Origin: a virus
DNA: 26,209 nucleotides
Virus record (IMG/VR): IMGVR_UViG_3300031578_008840
Location: 1 to 26,209 of that record
Reading direction: 5' to 3' (one strand)
The number at the start of each line of letters is the position of its first letter. Position 1 is the stretch's first letter. This document shows positions 19,604-26,209 of the stretch, piece after piece. Under the pieces are notes generated by a model that saw nothing but the letters and a program-made list of their open reading frames with translations, was not told where the DNA came from and did no database searches. The position numbers were made by a program, and so were the translations under genes.

Positions 19604-21504
19604 TTGTTTTCCTTTTTTGAAGTAAGAGAGTCCATTAGTTCAGAAAAGAGGGAGGCGGTTTCTGTCTTCTTTCCATCTAATACCACGTCGATTACTTTTC
19701 GTTTTTTATCAATTAACCGTATAATTTTCTCTTCAATTGTGTTTGCCGCTATTAGGTAATATGCGTTTATGCTTGTAGCTGTTTGTCCTATACGGTGGAT
19801 TCGGTCTTCTGCTTGATCGTGCTCTCCTGGGGTCCACCCCAACTCTAAAAAAGCAACATTCGAGGCTGCCGTTAATGTAATTCCAATTCCGGCAGCCTTA
19901 ATATTACCTATGAATAGGCGGGTGGAATCTTCATTTTGGAAACGATCAATTGCTATCTGTCTTTCTGGTAAGGGTACGGAGCCATCAATTTTTACAGCCA
20001 CGTTCCCAAACTCTTGCATTAGTTTGTCTATTGTGGTTTTATGGACTCCAAACAACACCAATTTTCCATTCGTTTCTAGAAAATTACGGATCCATTCAAT
20101 TGCTTGTTTCATCTTTCCTTTGACAGCAAGTTGTTTAAGAACTTCAATTTCTACTAGGGCTTCTGCGGTGGAGGCGTTTTCACTAGCGGTTTGCCCCATG
20201 TGCTTATTAACCCATGTGATTAGATCCTTACTTGCCTTTGCGTATTCTTTTTTATTATCTAATTCTATGGGGATCACGGTTCTGGTTTTTGGTGGAAGTT
20301 CTTGCAGCACGTCTTTCTTTAGGCGTCTCAGCATTACAGTTTGGGTAAGTATTTGATGCAGTTCTTCAGTATTAGTAGCTCCCGAGAAGTCCCATCCAAA
20401 TGCTCCTTGATATGCTCCACAATACCGTTTAGCATATTCGAAGAAATTTCCAACAACGGTGTCGTCAATGAGTTTTAGAATGTTGTATAGTTCTATGGGT
20501 CGATTGATGAATGGGGTTCCTGATAAGCCAATTATATGGGGGGTTCGTTTTCCTAGACGTTTACAGGTTTTTGTTCTAAGCGCACTATTGTTTTTGATGT
20601 AGTGGCATTCATCAATGATGAGCACGCTCGGGCGTAATTCCTCTAGTTTTTTACCCCATTTGTGGAGGATGTCATAATTGATAATTATGATGTCCTCTGT
20701 TATTGTTTCATTAGAAGGGGTTCCAAAAAGAATACGAACTTTGGGTTTGGGCATCCACATTGCAATTTCATTGGCCCAGTTAAGTTTTACGTTTGCCGGG
20801 CAAATAATTATGGCTGGGCGTTTGTTGGGGTGGAGTTGGAGCCATGCAAGGGCTTGTGCCGTTTTACCAAGACCCATTTCATCTCCAAGCAAGGCCCGCC
20901 CTTTTCTTGATTCAATGAACGAAACACCGTGCTTTTGGAATGGAAACAGCCTCATTTTCAGCCCAGGGATTTTTATTGGGGGTGTGTTTTGTGGGTCTAA
21001 CTGCTTTTTCCCTTTTTGTAGAAATTCTGTTAGGAAAGAATCTAAAGGAAACCCCCAAAATTGTAGGGCTTCAATTGTTTGTGTATTGCATGGGCATGTC
21101 CAATAACGGATGATTTCATTTCCATGATAGATTCTATTTGGAAGTGTTTTTATATTGGTAATATCTTTTTGATTGAATGGAAAAGTGATTTTGATTAGGG
21201 GACGCCCAGTTTCTGGACAATCAATGTAAATGGCTTGACGGGGAGGGGCTATGCTGGTTTTCTTTATATGTTCTTCTGGTATGTGTATTTCTTCTTCACT
21301 ATCGGAGATTTTCCTAATACACATTTTTGGGAACCAATTATCAACAATCGTTGCAGCTGTTGAGCATTTACCATATATATAAACAGCTTTTGTGGTCTCG
21401 ATAAGAATTTTGCCTATAAAATTGTTGGTTATGTTATGGCGCTGTGCAAATCCATTGGATATCTGAAAATGTTTTGTTGTTCTTGGCAGCTCCATGTTTT
21501 CCAT
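19600..21504 (-). CDS. SNF2-family helicase, SMARCAL1/HARP-like
   Basis: The 634-aa protein has the full SNF2 motor: Q-motif region LFPFQKHGVSF, Walker A GDEMGLGKT at 207-215, Walker B DECH at 298-301, SGTPF near 327, and in lobe 2 GSVPLPERQIAIDRFQNE and motif VI QAEDRIHRIGQT. The segment ahead of the motor (about 105-152, FPFNQKDITNIKTLPNRI ... YWTCPCNTQTIEALQFWGF) resembles the HARP domain of SMARCAL1-type annealing helicases, which rewind RPA/SSB-coated DNA and remodel forks. AGGAGG precedes the start by nine bases. It is the first large gene of the leftward transcript. A DNA-repair or anti-host role is also possible. Confidence 0.87.
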   Translation of the reverse strand: MENMELPRTTKHFQISNGFAQRHNITNNFIGKILIETTKAVYIYGKCSTAATIVDNWFPKMCIRKISDSEEEIHIPEEHIKKTSIAPPRQAIYIDCPETGRPLIKITFPFNQKDITNIKTLPNRIYHGNEIIRYWTCPCNTQTIEALQFWGFPLDSFLTEFLQKGKKQLDPQNTPPIKIPGLKMRLFPFQKHGVSFIESRKGRALLGDEMGLGKTAQALAWLQLHPNKRPAIIICPANVKLNWANEIAMWMPKPKVRILFGTPSNETITEDIIIINYDILHKWGKKLEELRPSVLIIDECHYIKNNSALRTKTCKRLGKRTPHIIGLSGTPFINRPIELYNILKLIDDTVVGNFFEYAKRYCGAYQGAFGWDFSGATNTEELHQILTQTVMLRRLKKDVLQELPPKTRTVIPIELDNKKEYAKASKDLITWVNKHMGQTASENASTAEALVEIEVLKQLAVKGKMKQAIEWIRNFLETNGKLVLFGVHKTTIDKLMQEFGNVAVKIDGSVPLPERQIAIDRFQNEDSTRLFIGNIKAAGIGITLTAASNVAFLELGWTPGEHDQAEDRIHRIGQTATSINAYYLIAANTIEEKIIRLIDKKRKVIDVVLDGKKTETASLFSELMDSLTSKKENK

Positions 21505-21533
21505 GGTATTATGCCTCCTGTGTTTTTGGTGTA

Positions 21534-21758
21534 CTAGAATTTTGTCCGTTTAAGGATGGGGGCCTTTTTGTTGTTCCCCGGATAAAACGGCCACGCAATA
21601 AATTCCCCCACCACGTTGTCGAAGTGAGAAGTACATACATAGCCATCCTCTTTAAACTCCTTCTGATATGTTTCTAACAGTGTGGGAGTAAATCGAGATT
21701 TTTTATAATACCTTTCCAGGTAGTCCTTGACTGATTTTGCTTCAACTATTCTTACCAT
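21534..21758 (-). CDS. Early small protein, unknown (74 aa)
   Basis: The 74-aa product begins MVRIVEAKSVKDYLERYYKK and ends KKAPILKRTKF. It is basic and aromatic-rich with one cysteine. No family was recognised. A purine-rich site (GAGGGGGGAAG) precedes the ATG. It is the third gene of the first leftward transcript, where host-takeover proteins are often encoded. Confidence 0.6.
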   Translation of the reverse strand: MVRIVEAKSVKDYLERYYKKSRFTPTLLETYQKEFKEDGYVCTSHFDNVVGEFIAWPFYPGNNKKAPILKRTKF

Positions 21759-21784
21759 TATGTTGCTTCCCCCCTCTTTCTTTT

Positions 21785-21973
21785 TTACCCATACAATAAT
21801 TCATCAAGATAATCTGGTTCAAGACCAAACCACTCTGCACAGATATCAAAGGGCATTTCATCATCTGATAGTCTTTCATGAAGATTTGTTCTAGCCTGTG
21901 TTATTAAAGCATCTGCTTTTTCTTCGGTCATTCCATCACGTCTCATTAATATTGTTTTTATTGGTTCTATCAT
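21785..21973 (-). CDS. Conserved small phage protein (62 aa)
   Basis: The start at 21973 is chosen because AAGGGGG lies just upstream; a longer frame to 22087 would run back through the previous gene. The product begins MIEPIKTILMRRDGMTEEKA, then DALITQARTNLHERL, and ends CAEWFGLEPDYLDELLYG. I recognise this 'M-x-R-D-G-M-T-x-E-E-A-D ... F-G-L-E-P-D-Y' pattern as a widespread small phage protein of unknown function. It is acidic and helical. Confidence 0.7.
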   Translation of the reverse strand: MIEPIKTILMRRDGMTEEKADALITQARTNLHERLSDDEMPFDICAEWFGLEPDYLDELLYG

Positions 21974-22004
21974 GTTGCCCCCTTTCTTGTTTTTATGGAT
22001 CGTA

Positions 22005-22316
22005 TTACTTTCTGGCCAAACAGCGATCACAAACAAACGCGCCCCCTTCTGATCCATCATGAGGGAAAATATTACCACAAATATCACACATTAGACTTTC
22101 CCCCTTATGTTGCTCTTTTCGTAGGTGAGTTTCTATTAGGGTGATGATGTCGCTCGGGGCCTTGTATATGGTTTCGGTGTATTTAACTAGCCGTCGTTTT
22201 AAAATGTCTAGGTGATAGGGAACAAGAAAGAACTTTGTTCCATAGTCAAGTATGGGTATTTCATAGTTAACGATTGTTCCCTTGCTGTTATACCCTCGTA
22301 ATGTAATTGCTTTCAT
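22005..22316 (-). CDS. First leftward early gene, C-terminal zinc finger (103 aa)
   Basis: The 103-aa product has a beta-rich N-terminal half (MKAITLRGYNSKGTIVNYEI) and ends with a four-cysteine knuckle LMCDICGNIFPHD ... FVCDRCLARK (C-x2-C, 17 residues, C-x2-C). Such an end is typical of small nucleic-acid or protein-binding zinc fingers. An ideal AGGAGGAAGAAATG leads the gene. It follows the sigma-70-like promoter at 22363-22391 with a leader of about 40 nt. Function unknown. Confidence 0.7.
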   Translation of the reverse strand: MKAITLRGYNSKGTIVNYEIPILDYGTKFFLVPYHLDILKRRLVKYTETIYKAPSDIITLIETHLRKEQHKGESLMCDICGNIFPHDGSEGGAFVCDRCLARK

Positions 22317-22362
22317 TTCTTCCTCCTATCTATGTTTTCCATTTCTTTTCTCTTCTATCTAT

Positions 22363-22391
22363 ATTATATGTTTATTTTTTTTAAAAGGCAA
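22363..22391 (-). promoter_or_regulatory. Leftward early promoter, host sigma-70 type
   Basis: On the minus strand TTGCCT (22391-22386), a 17-nt A-rich spacer and a perfect TATAAT (22368-22363) stand upstream of the first leftward gene. The -35 keeps TTG and C of TTGACA. Unlike promoters A-C it lacks the TTAAAT element at 18 nt. It should be read by host RNA polymerase early in infection. Confidence 0.65.
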
Positions 22392-22393
22392 GC

Positions 22394-22421
22394 TTTTTTT
22401 AAAGATTTTTTAAATTTTTTT
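22394..22421. promoter_or_regulatory. Phased T-tracts between divergent promoters
   Basis: T-tracts at 22394-22400, 22406-22411 and 22415-22421 have centres about 11.5 and 9.5 bp apart, close to one helical turn, so the DNA is predicted to be bent. They sit directly upstream of the leftward -35 and may act as an UP element or bind a regulator. The inverted pair AAGCTTTTTT (22390-22399) and AAAAAAGCTT (22456-22465) flanks the area. The rest of 22317-22564 holds the two promoters and no gene. Confidence 0.45.
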
Positions 22422-22482
22422 ATTCAATGATATTAAGGTGTTAAAAAGTAACTAGAAAAAAGCTTCATAAATTTTAGTTTAC

Positions 22483-22512
22483 TTGGTCTTTATACCCCAT
22501 CTATTTTATAAT
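22483..22512 (+). promoter_or_regulatory. Rightward promoter for packaging genes
   Basis: TTGGTC (22483-22488), an 18-nt spacer and a perfect TATAAT (22507-22512) precede the small terminase by about 50 nt. The -35 is a weak match to sigma-70. It is the only promoter-like signal seen for the plus-strand operon; late timing might need an activator. Confidence 0.5.
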
Positions 22513-22564
22513 GACAATACTAATATTTTCAACGAAGAGAAGTTTGTAAAAATGAGGGTGTTGG

Positions 22565-23137
22565 GTGGAAAGAACAAAAGTAAATGGTAATGGTAATAAA
22601 GGGGGTAGGCCGTCAATCTATAATGATAGTATACCAGATAGGGCCTACCGCCTTTGTCTATTAGGATTAATAGATACAGAGCTTGCAATCGCTTTTGATG
22701 TAGATGTTAGTACGATTGATAATTGGAAGAAAGTTCATCCTGAATTTTCAAAGGCCTTAAAAAAAGGGAAAAAGGATGCAGATGCAAAAGTGGCGGTTTC
22801 TTTATTTCAGAGAGCTAATGGTTATTCTCACCCTAGCGAGCATATTACTACTCGTAAAGTTGTGAATGATGGTATGGAAGAGATAGAGATTATTAAAACA
22901 CCAATTATTAAACACTACGCCCCAGACACTACAGCATGTATCTTTTGGTTAAAGAATCGGCAAAAGGAATTATGGAGGGATGTAAACCGAAATGAGATCA
23001 CTGGAGCAGACGGTGCCCCTCTTGTATTAGAGCATAAGGCTGACTTGTCAGAATTTAGCGATGATGAACTGAAGTTGGCTGTGAAATTGGGTTTTAGAAA
23101 GAAAGCATTGGCTGGTAAAAAGAAGGAAGAGGATTGA
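22565..23137 (+). CDS. Terminase small subunit
   Basis: The GTG-initiated 190-aa product begins MERTKVNGNGNKGGRPSIYN. A helix-turn-helix with AYRLCLLGLIDTELAIAFDV and STIDNWKKVHPEFSKALKKG fits residues 26-70. KVAVSLFQRANGYSHP and the C-terminal FWLKNRQKELWRDVNR are common in this small-terminase family. It would recognise the packaging site on the genome and recruit the large subunit. Its stop overlaps the next start (TGATG). The GTG is favoured by GAGG upstream and by the family-typical N-terminus. Confidence 0.88.
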   Translation: MERTKVNGNGNKGGRPSIYNDSIPDRAYRLCLLGLIDTELAIAFDVDVSTIDNWKKVHPEFSKALKKGKKDADAKVAVSLFQRANGYSHPSEHITTRKVVNDGMEEIEIIKTPIIKHYAPDTTACIFWLKNRQKELWRDVNRNEITGADGAPLVLEHKADLSEFSDDELKLAVKLGFRKKALAGKKKEED

Positions 23138-24684
23138 TGCAAGGGAATTTAGCCATTGACTTAATTAGAACTCGTAGTAAGGGGAAGACCGAGCGGTTTC
23201 AGGAAGCTGTTAATTCCCCTAGACAAGCCATGGCTGAATTATGTCGGCGTAATTTCTTCTACTTCATGAATGTCTTTTGGGATGTTGTTTCCCCGGAAGA
23301 GCCAAAATGGAATTGGCATATTGAGTATCTTACCAAAGAATTGGAAATTGTGGCTCGTAGGGTAGCTGCCGGTTTGCCTAGAGAATATGACCTTATTATT
23401 AACATTCCACCTGGCACAACCAAATCAATTACCTGTTCAATAATGTTTCCGGTATGGTGTTGGATTAACTGGGCTTGGATGCGGTTTATTGTTGCAAGTT
23501 ATTCGGGGGCCTTGTCCTTAGAGCATGCAGAATATAGCAGGGACCTTGTGCGTTCAGATAAATTTAAATGGCTTTTCCCAGAACTTGAAATTAAGCAGGA
23601 TAAAGATACCAAGTCGAATTTTCGAATACAGACAAAAGCTTTTGATAAGTATGGAAGAATTATTCAGCGGATCCCTGGGGGAAATCGTTTTAGTACTTCT
23701 GTGGGAGGGACCCTTACTGGATTTCACGCTCATATTGCATTAGTAGATGATGCCCTAGATCCAAACAGGGCCGTTAGCGATACTGAGTTAAAATCCACTA
23801 ATAGATGGATTGATCAAACCCTTAGTACCCGTAAAATTGATAAAGCAGTAACGGTTACTGTATTAATCATGCAACGATTGCATCAGAATGATCCTGTAGG
23901 ACACATCCTTGATAAGAAGAAAGCCAATGTTAAACATATTTGTCTTCCTGGAGAAATTAAGAATTATGAAAAAGAAGTAAAGCCCCCAGAGCTGATAGAA
24001 AATTATGTAGAGCAATTACTCGATCCAGTGCGTATGGATTGGACAGTAATGAAGGATTTAGAAGCAGATCTTGGTCAGTATGGGTATGCTGGCCAAGTGG
24101 GGCAGTTGCCTACTCCTCCTGGTGGGGGTATGTTTAAGGTTGATCATTTTCATAATATAGATATGATGCCTGCCCCTATAAATATTATCCAAACAGTACG
24201 GTATTGGGATAAAGCAGGAACGGATGATGGTGGGGCTTATACAGTAGGTACCAAGATGCATAAATTGAGGAACGGCAAATTCCTTATCTCTGATGTTAAG
24301 CGTTTTCGTAAATCGAGTGAAGAGCGGGAAGCACTAATCAAAGAAACAGCAGAAGCCGATGGACGGGAAGTGGTAATATATATGGAGCAGGAGCCCGGGT
24401 CAAGTGGGAAAGACTCGGTTAATGCTTCAATACGGAATCTATCAGGCTTTGCGGCATACCCAGATAGTCCTACAGGGGATAAAGTGTATCGAGCAGACCC
24501 ATTTAGTGTGCAGGTGAATGGAGGAAGCGTGTTGTTATTGACGGCTGATTGGAATAGGGATTTTCTGGACGAGTATCGTTTCTTTCCTTTTTCTACTTAT
24601 AAGGATCAGGTGGATTCAGGGGCAGGGGCTTTTAATAAGTTGGCTGGTAAAAGAGAGGTACGAGTGCTAACCAAAAGGGGATGA
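23137..24684 (+). CDS. Terminase large subunit
   Basis: The start is the ATG at 23137 (515 aa), not the TTG three bases earlier, because AGGAAGAGGA precedes it and TGATG couples it to the small subunit. The ATPase part has a variant Walker A, IPPGTTKS at 90-97, and Walker B ALVDDAL at 201-207. The nuclease part shows RYWDKAGTDDGGAYTVG, YMEQEPGSSGKDSV and KDQVDSGAGAFNKL, with the acidic residues expected of an RNase H-like nuclease. The order and motifs match Terminase_6/XtmB-type proteins. It powers DNA packaging into the capsid and cuts the concatemer. The stop overlaps the transporter start as ATGA. Confidence 0.92.
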   Translation: MQGNLAIDLIRTRSKGKTERFQEAVNSPRQAMAELCRRNFFYFMNVFWDVVSPEEPKWNWHIEYLTKELEIVARRVAAGLPREYDLIINIPPGTTKSITCSIMFPVWCWINWAWMRFIVASYSGALSLEHAEYSRDLVRSDKFKWLFPELEIKQDKDTKSNFRIQTKAFDKYGRIIQRIPGGNRFSTSVGGTLTGFHAHIALVDDALDPNRAVSDTELKSTNRWIDQTLSTRKIDKAVTVTVLIMQRLHQNDPVGHILDKKKANVKHICLPGEIKNYEKEVKPPELIENYVEQLLDPVRMDWTVMKDLEADLGQYGYAGQVGQLPTPPGGGMFKVDHFHNIDMMPAPINIIQTVRYWDKAGTDDGGAYTVGTKMHKLRNGKFLISDVKRFRKSSEEREALIKETAEADGREVVIYMEQEPGSSGKDSVNASIRNLSGFAAYPDSPTGDKVYRADPFSVQVNGGSVLLLTADWNRDFLDEYRFFPFSTYKDQVDSGAGAFNKLAGKREVRVLTKRG

Positions 24685-25565
24685 GGAAAAATATTGTGAC
24701 TCGTATTTTAATGGCCATTTGGATTACTTGTCTTATTATAGGGGGGATTGGTCTTTTGTACTTAACATTCTCTCCAGCTACAATTCCAACAAATCAAACC
24801 ATTGGAGGAGTGTTGCTTTGCTTTCTACTTTTTGGTATGGCCTTGTTGGCAGAATATATTGACTCTTCTTTAGGTATGGGATATGGGACGGTGCTTTGTC
24901 CGGTGCTTCTTATATTTGGGTATACTCCATTACAGATCGTTCCGGCCTTGCTGTTTTCTGAGTTTTTGTCCGGTGTTGCCGCAGGAGGGTACCATCATCG
25001 GGTAGGTAACGTAGATCTCCGAATAGGTACGTTGACTGGGAAAACGGCTTTGATAATCGCGGCTTGTTCTTTAGTAGGTACCGTTATGGCTGTTTTTGTT
25101 GCAATCTCGATTCCAACACTATTTGTAAAGGTTTATATTGGCTCCATGATTTTATGTATTGGCCTATTTATTATTTTAAGTAAAAGCTCCCTTTTAAAGT
25201 TTTCATGGAGCAAAATTGTAGGACTGGGTTTAGTGGCTGCATTTAATAAAGGGGTTTCGGGGGGAGGATATGGGCCTTTGGTAACTGGTGGGCAAGTGAT
25301 GTTAGGGGTCCCGAGCAAAAGCGCGGTTGGGATTACATCATTAGCAGAAGGACTATCCTGCTTTGTTGGATTGGTTTTGTATGTGATCTTCCGGGGGGCT
25401 TTGGATTGGACCCTCGCGGTTCCCCTAGCTCTTGGGGCATTCCTTTCTATACCTGTGGCAGTATGGACGGTTAAGTTAGTTCCTGAGCATCGGATAAGGG
25501 GATTGATTGGATATGTAACAGTATTTTTAGGGGCCTTAACGTTGATTAAGATTATAGGAGCGTAA
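24681..25565 (+). CDS. TSUP (TauE/SafE, DUF81) family membrane transporter
   Basis: The 294-aa product is very hydrophobic, with about eight membrane helices. It has the two related TSUP signatures: DSSLGMGYGTVLCPVLL at 61-77 followed by VPALLFSEFLSG, and KGVSGGGYGPLVTGGQV at 190-206 followed by AVGITSLAEGLSC. HHRVGNVDLR at 105-114 is also typical. Known TSUP members move sulfite, sulfonates, sulfoacetate or other small anions across the membrane; the substrate here is unknown. The reading frame is intact and ATGA-coupled to the large terminase gene, with the portal start 1 nt after its stop. This is not a packaging protein, so it is probably an auxiliary metabolic gene. Confidence 0.9.
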   Translation: MRKNIVTRILMAIWITCLIIGGIGLLYLTFSPATIPTNQTIGGVLLCFLLFGMALLAEYIDSSLGMGYGTVLCPVLLIFGYTPLQIVPALLFSEFLSGVAAGGYHHRVGNVDLRIGTLTGKTALIIAACSLVGTVMAVFVAISIPTLFVKVYIGSMILCIGLFIILSKSSLLKFSWSKIVGLGLVAAFNKGVSGGGYGPLVTGGQVMLGVPSKSAVGITSLAEGLSCFVGLVLYVIFRGALDWTLAVPLALGAFLSIPVAVWTVKLVPEHRIRGLIGYVTVFLGALTLIKIIGA

Positions 25566-25566
25566 A

Positions 25567-26209
25567 GTGGCTGCATCTAAAAAAGAAAGGATACATCCAA
25601 GACTTCAAGCATTAGGGGCGTTAATATCCAGGGCCAGCTTGATGTCAAAACTTGGGTTCTCTTATAATGATGAGCGGAATTTGTATCAAGCCCTGGGATG
25701 GCCTACTGTTCTTACCTACAATGATTATGCAGCTCATTTTGCACGGCAAGATATAGCCAAAGCCATAATAGATAGACCAGTAAACGCAACATGGCGCGGG
25801 AAGGTGGATTTACTGGAATCAGATGATGACGATGAAACGGCATTGGAAAAGGCATGGAAGGATCTTTATACAGATTTAGATCTCAAGTCAAGATTTATTC
25901 GCTTGGACCGATTGGTTGGTTTAGGCAAGTATGGTGTTTTGTTCTTGGGTTTTAATGATACTTCAGAGCGAGAAGGGCTTGCTTTACCGGTGTCTTCAGG
26001 GAGGCATAAGTTAATGTATGTAAAACCGTTAGGAGAAGAGAGTGCACAGATCTCAACTTGGGTGACCAATCCATCTGATGAGCGTTATGGTAAACCATTA
26101 CTATATGACTGTTCTATACAAAACCTTTCGGGAGGTGAGACTGCTGTTCAATTGAAGGTGCATTATACTAGGGTTTTGCATGTAGCTGATGGATTGATGG
26201 AATCAGAAA
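25567..26209 (+). CDS. Portal protein, N-terminal part (runs off right edge)
   Basis: A GTG at 25567, with ATAGGAG seven bases upstream and 1 nt after the transporter stop, opens a frame that stays open to the end of the window (214 codons). The sequence YNDYAAHFARQDIAKAIIDR then PVNATWRGKVDLL, and RFIRLDRLVGLGKYGVLFLG matches the start of DUF1073-like phage portal proteins ('Y-x-x-Y ... R-x-x-I-A-x-x-I-I-D-x-P ... W-R', then 'G-x-A-x-L-x-x-G'). Portal is also the expected gene after the large terminase. It would form the dodecameric ring at one capsid vertex. Some DUF1073 portals are annotated as Acb1-family in databases; the part seen here is portal-like. Confidence 0.85.
   Translation, partial: MAASKKERIHPRLQALGALISRASLMSKLGFSYNDERNLYQALGWPTVLTYNDYAAHFARQDIAKAIIDRPVNATWRGKVDLLESDDDDETALEKAWKDLYTDLDLKSRFIRLDRLVGLGKYGVLFLGFNDTSEREGLALPVSSGRHKLMYVKPLGEESAQISTWVTNPSDERYGKPLLYDCSIQNLSGGETAVQLKVHYTRVLHVADGLMESE

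Noticed and set aside
25133-25576. 147-aa frame on the minus strand opposite the transporter
   Set aside because: It is a shadow of the TSUP gene, Pro/Thr-rich with no ribosome site and in the wrong direction for the operon.
1-26209. Rho-independent terminators
   Set aside because: I looked after each operon end in the intergenic gaps and saw no GC-rich hairpin followed by a T-run that I could support.

Overview
The window is part of the genome of a double-stranded DNA tailed bacteriophage (or a prophage without a visible integrase). It holds a terminase small subunit, terminase large subunit and portal gene, plus an almost complete bacterial-type replisome. The DNA is A+T-rich, with strong AGGAGG ribosome-binding sites and many ATGA, TAATG and TAAATG stop/start junctions. 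This suggests a low-G+C bacterial host, perhaps Bacillota, but the host cannot be fixed from this sequence alone. No tRNA, rRNA, integrase, CRISPR array or insertion sequence was seen.

Layout. A divergent control region at about 22.32-22.56 kb splits the window. To its right, on the plus strand, is the packaging module: small terminase, large terminase, an eight-or-so-helix TSUP (TauE/SafE) transporter overlapping the terminase stop by 4 nt, and the 5' part of the portal gene, which runs off the right edge. To its left every gene is on the minus strand, so it is read from 22.3 kb down to 1. In transcription order these are: three small early proteins; an SNF2/SMARCAL1-like helicase; a sigma-factor-like protein; a 116-aa unknown; primase; a winged-helix replication initiator with iteron-like repeats inside its gene; a DnaB-type helicase; a tail-anchored membrane protein; a charged unknown; a radical SAM enzyme; a beta-type sliding clamp; a UDG + 3'-5' exonuclease protein; a family A polymerase; an ASCH-gene fragment; a DPPY methyltransferase; a clamp-loader ATPase; an accessory patch (leader ORF, pentapeptide protein, two Cys-rich proteins); a conserved coiled-coil phage protein; a poly-Ile membrane peptide; a gp32-like ssDNA-binding protein; a ribbon-helix-helix-like protein; an NPPF methyltransferase; a RecA-type recombinase; and a more G+C-rich accessory end (a 29-aa membrane peptide, a DUF5131 radical SAM protein, an ASCH protein, a 90-aa unknown and the start of a replication-like protein).

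How it may work. The first leftward promoter has a host sigma-70 look (TTGCCT, 17 nt, TATAAT) and would express the SNF2 helicase and the sigma-like protein. Three later leftward promoters share a different upstream element at an identical distance (TTAAAT, 18 nt, TATAAT), each followed almost at once by a strong ribosome-binding site. They stand before the primase/initiator/helicase block, the clamp/polymerase block and the accessory block. I infer an early-to-middle switch driven by the phage sigma-like protein.

Other points worth checking are the transporter inside the packaging operon, a clean split of the UDG-exo-pol architecture at an ATGA junction, and a truncated second copy of the ASCH gene kept upstream of a methyltransferase. 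Three open or small genes (left-edge partial, portal partial, several peptides under 60 aa) were read directly from the sequence.
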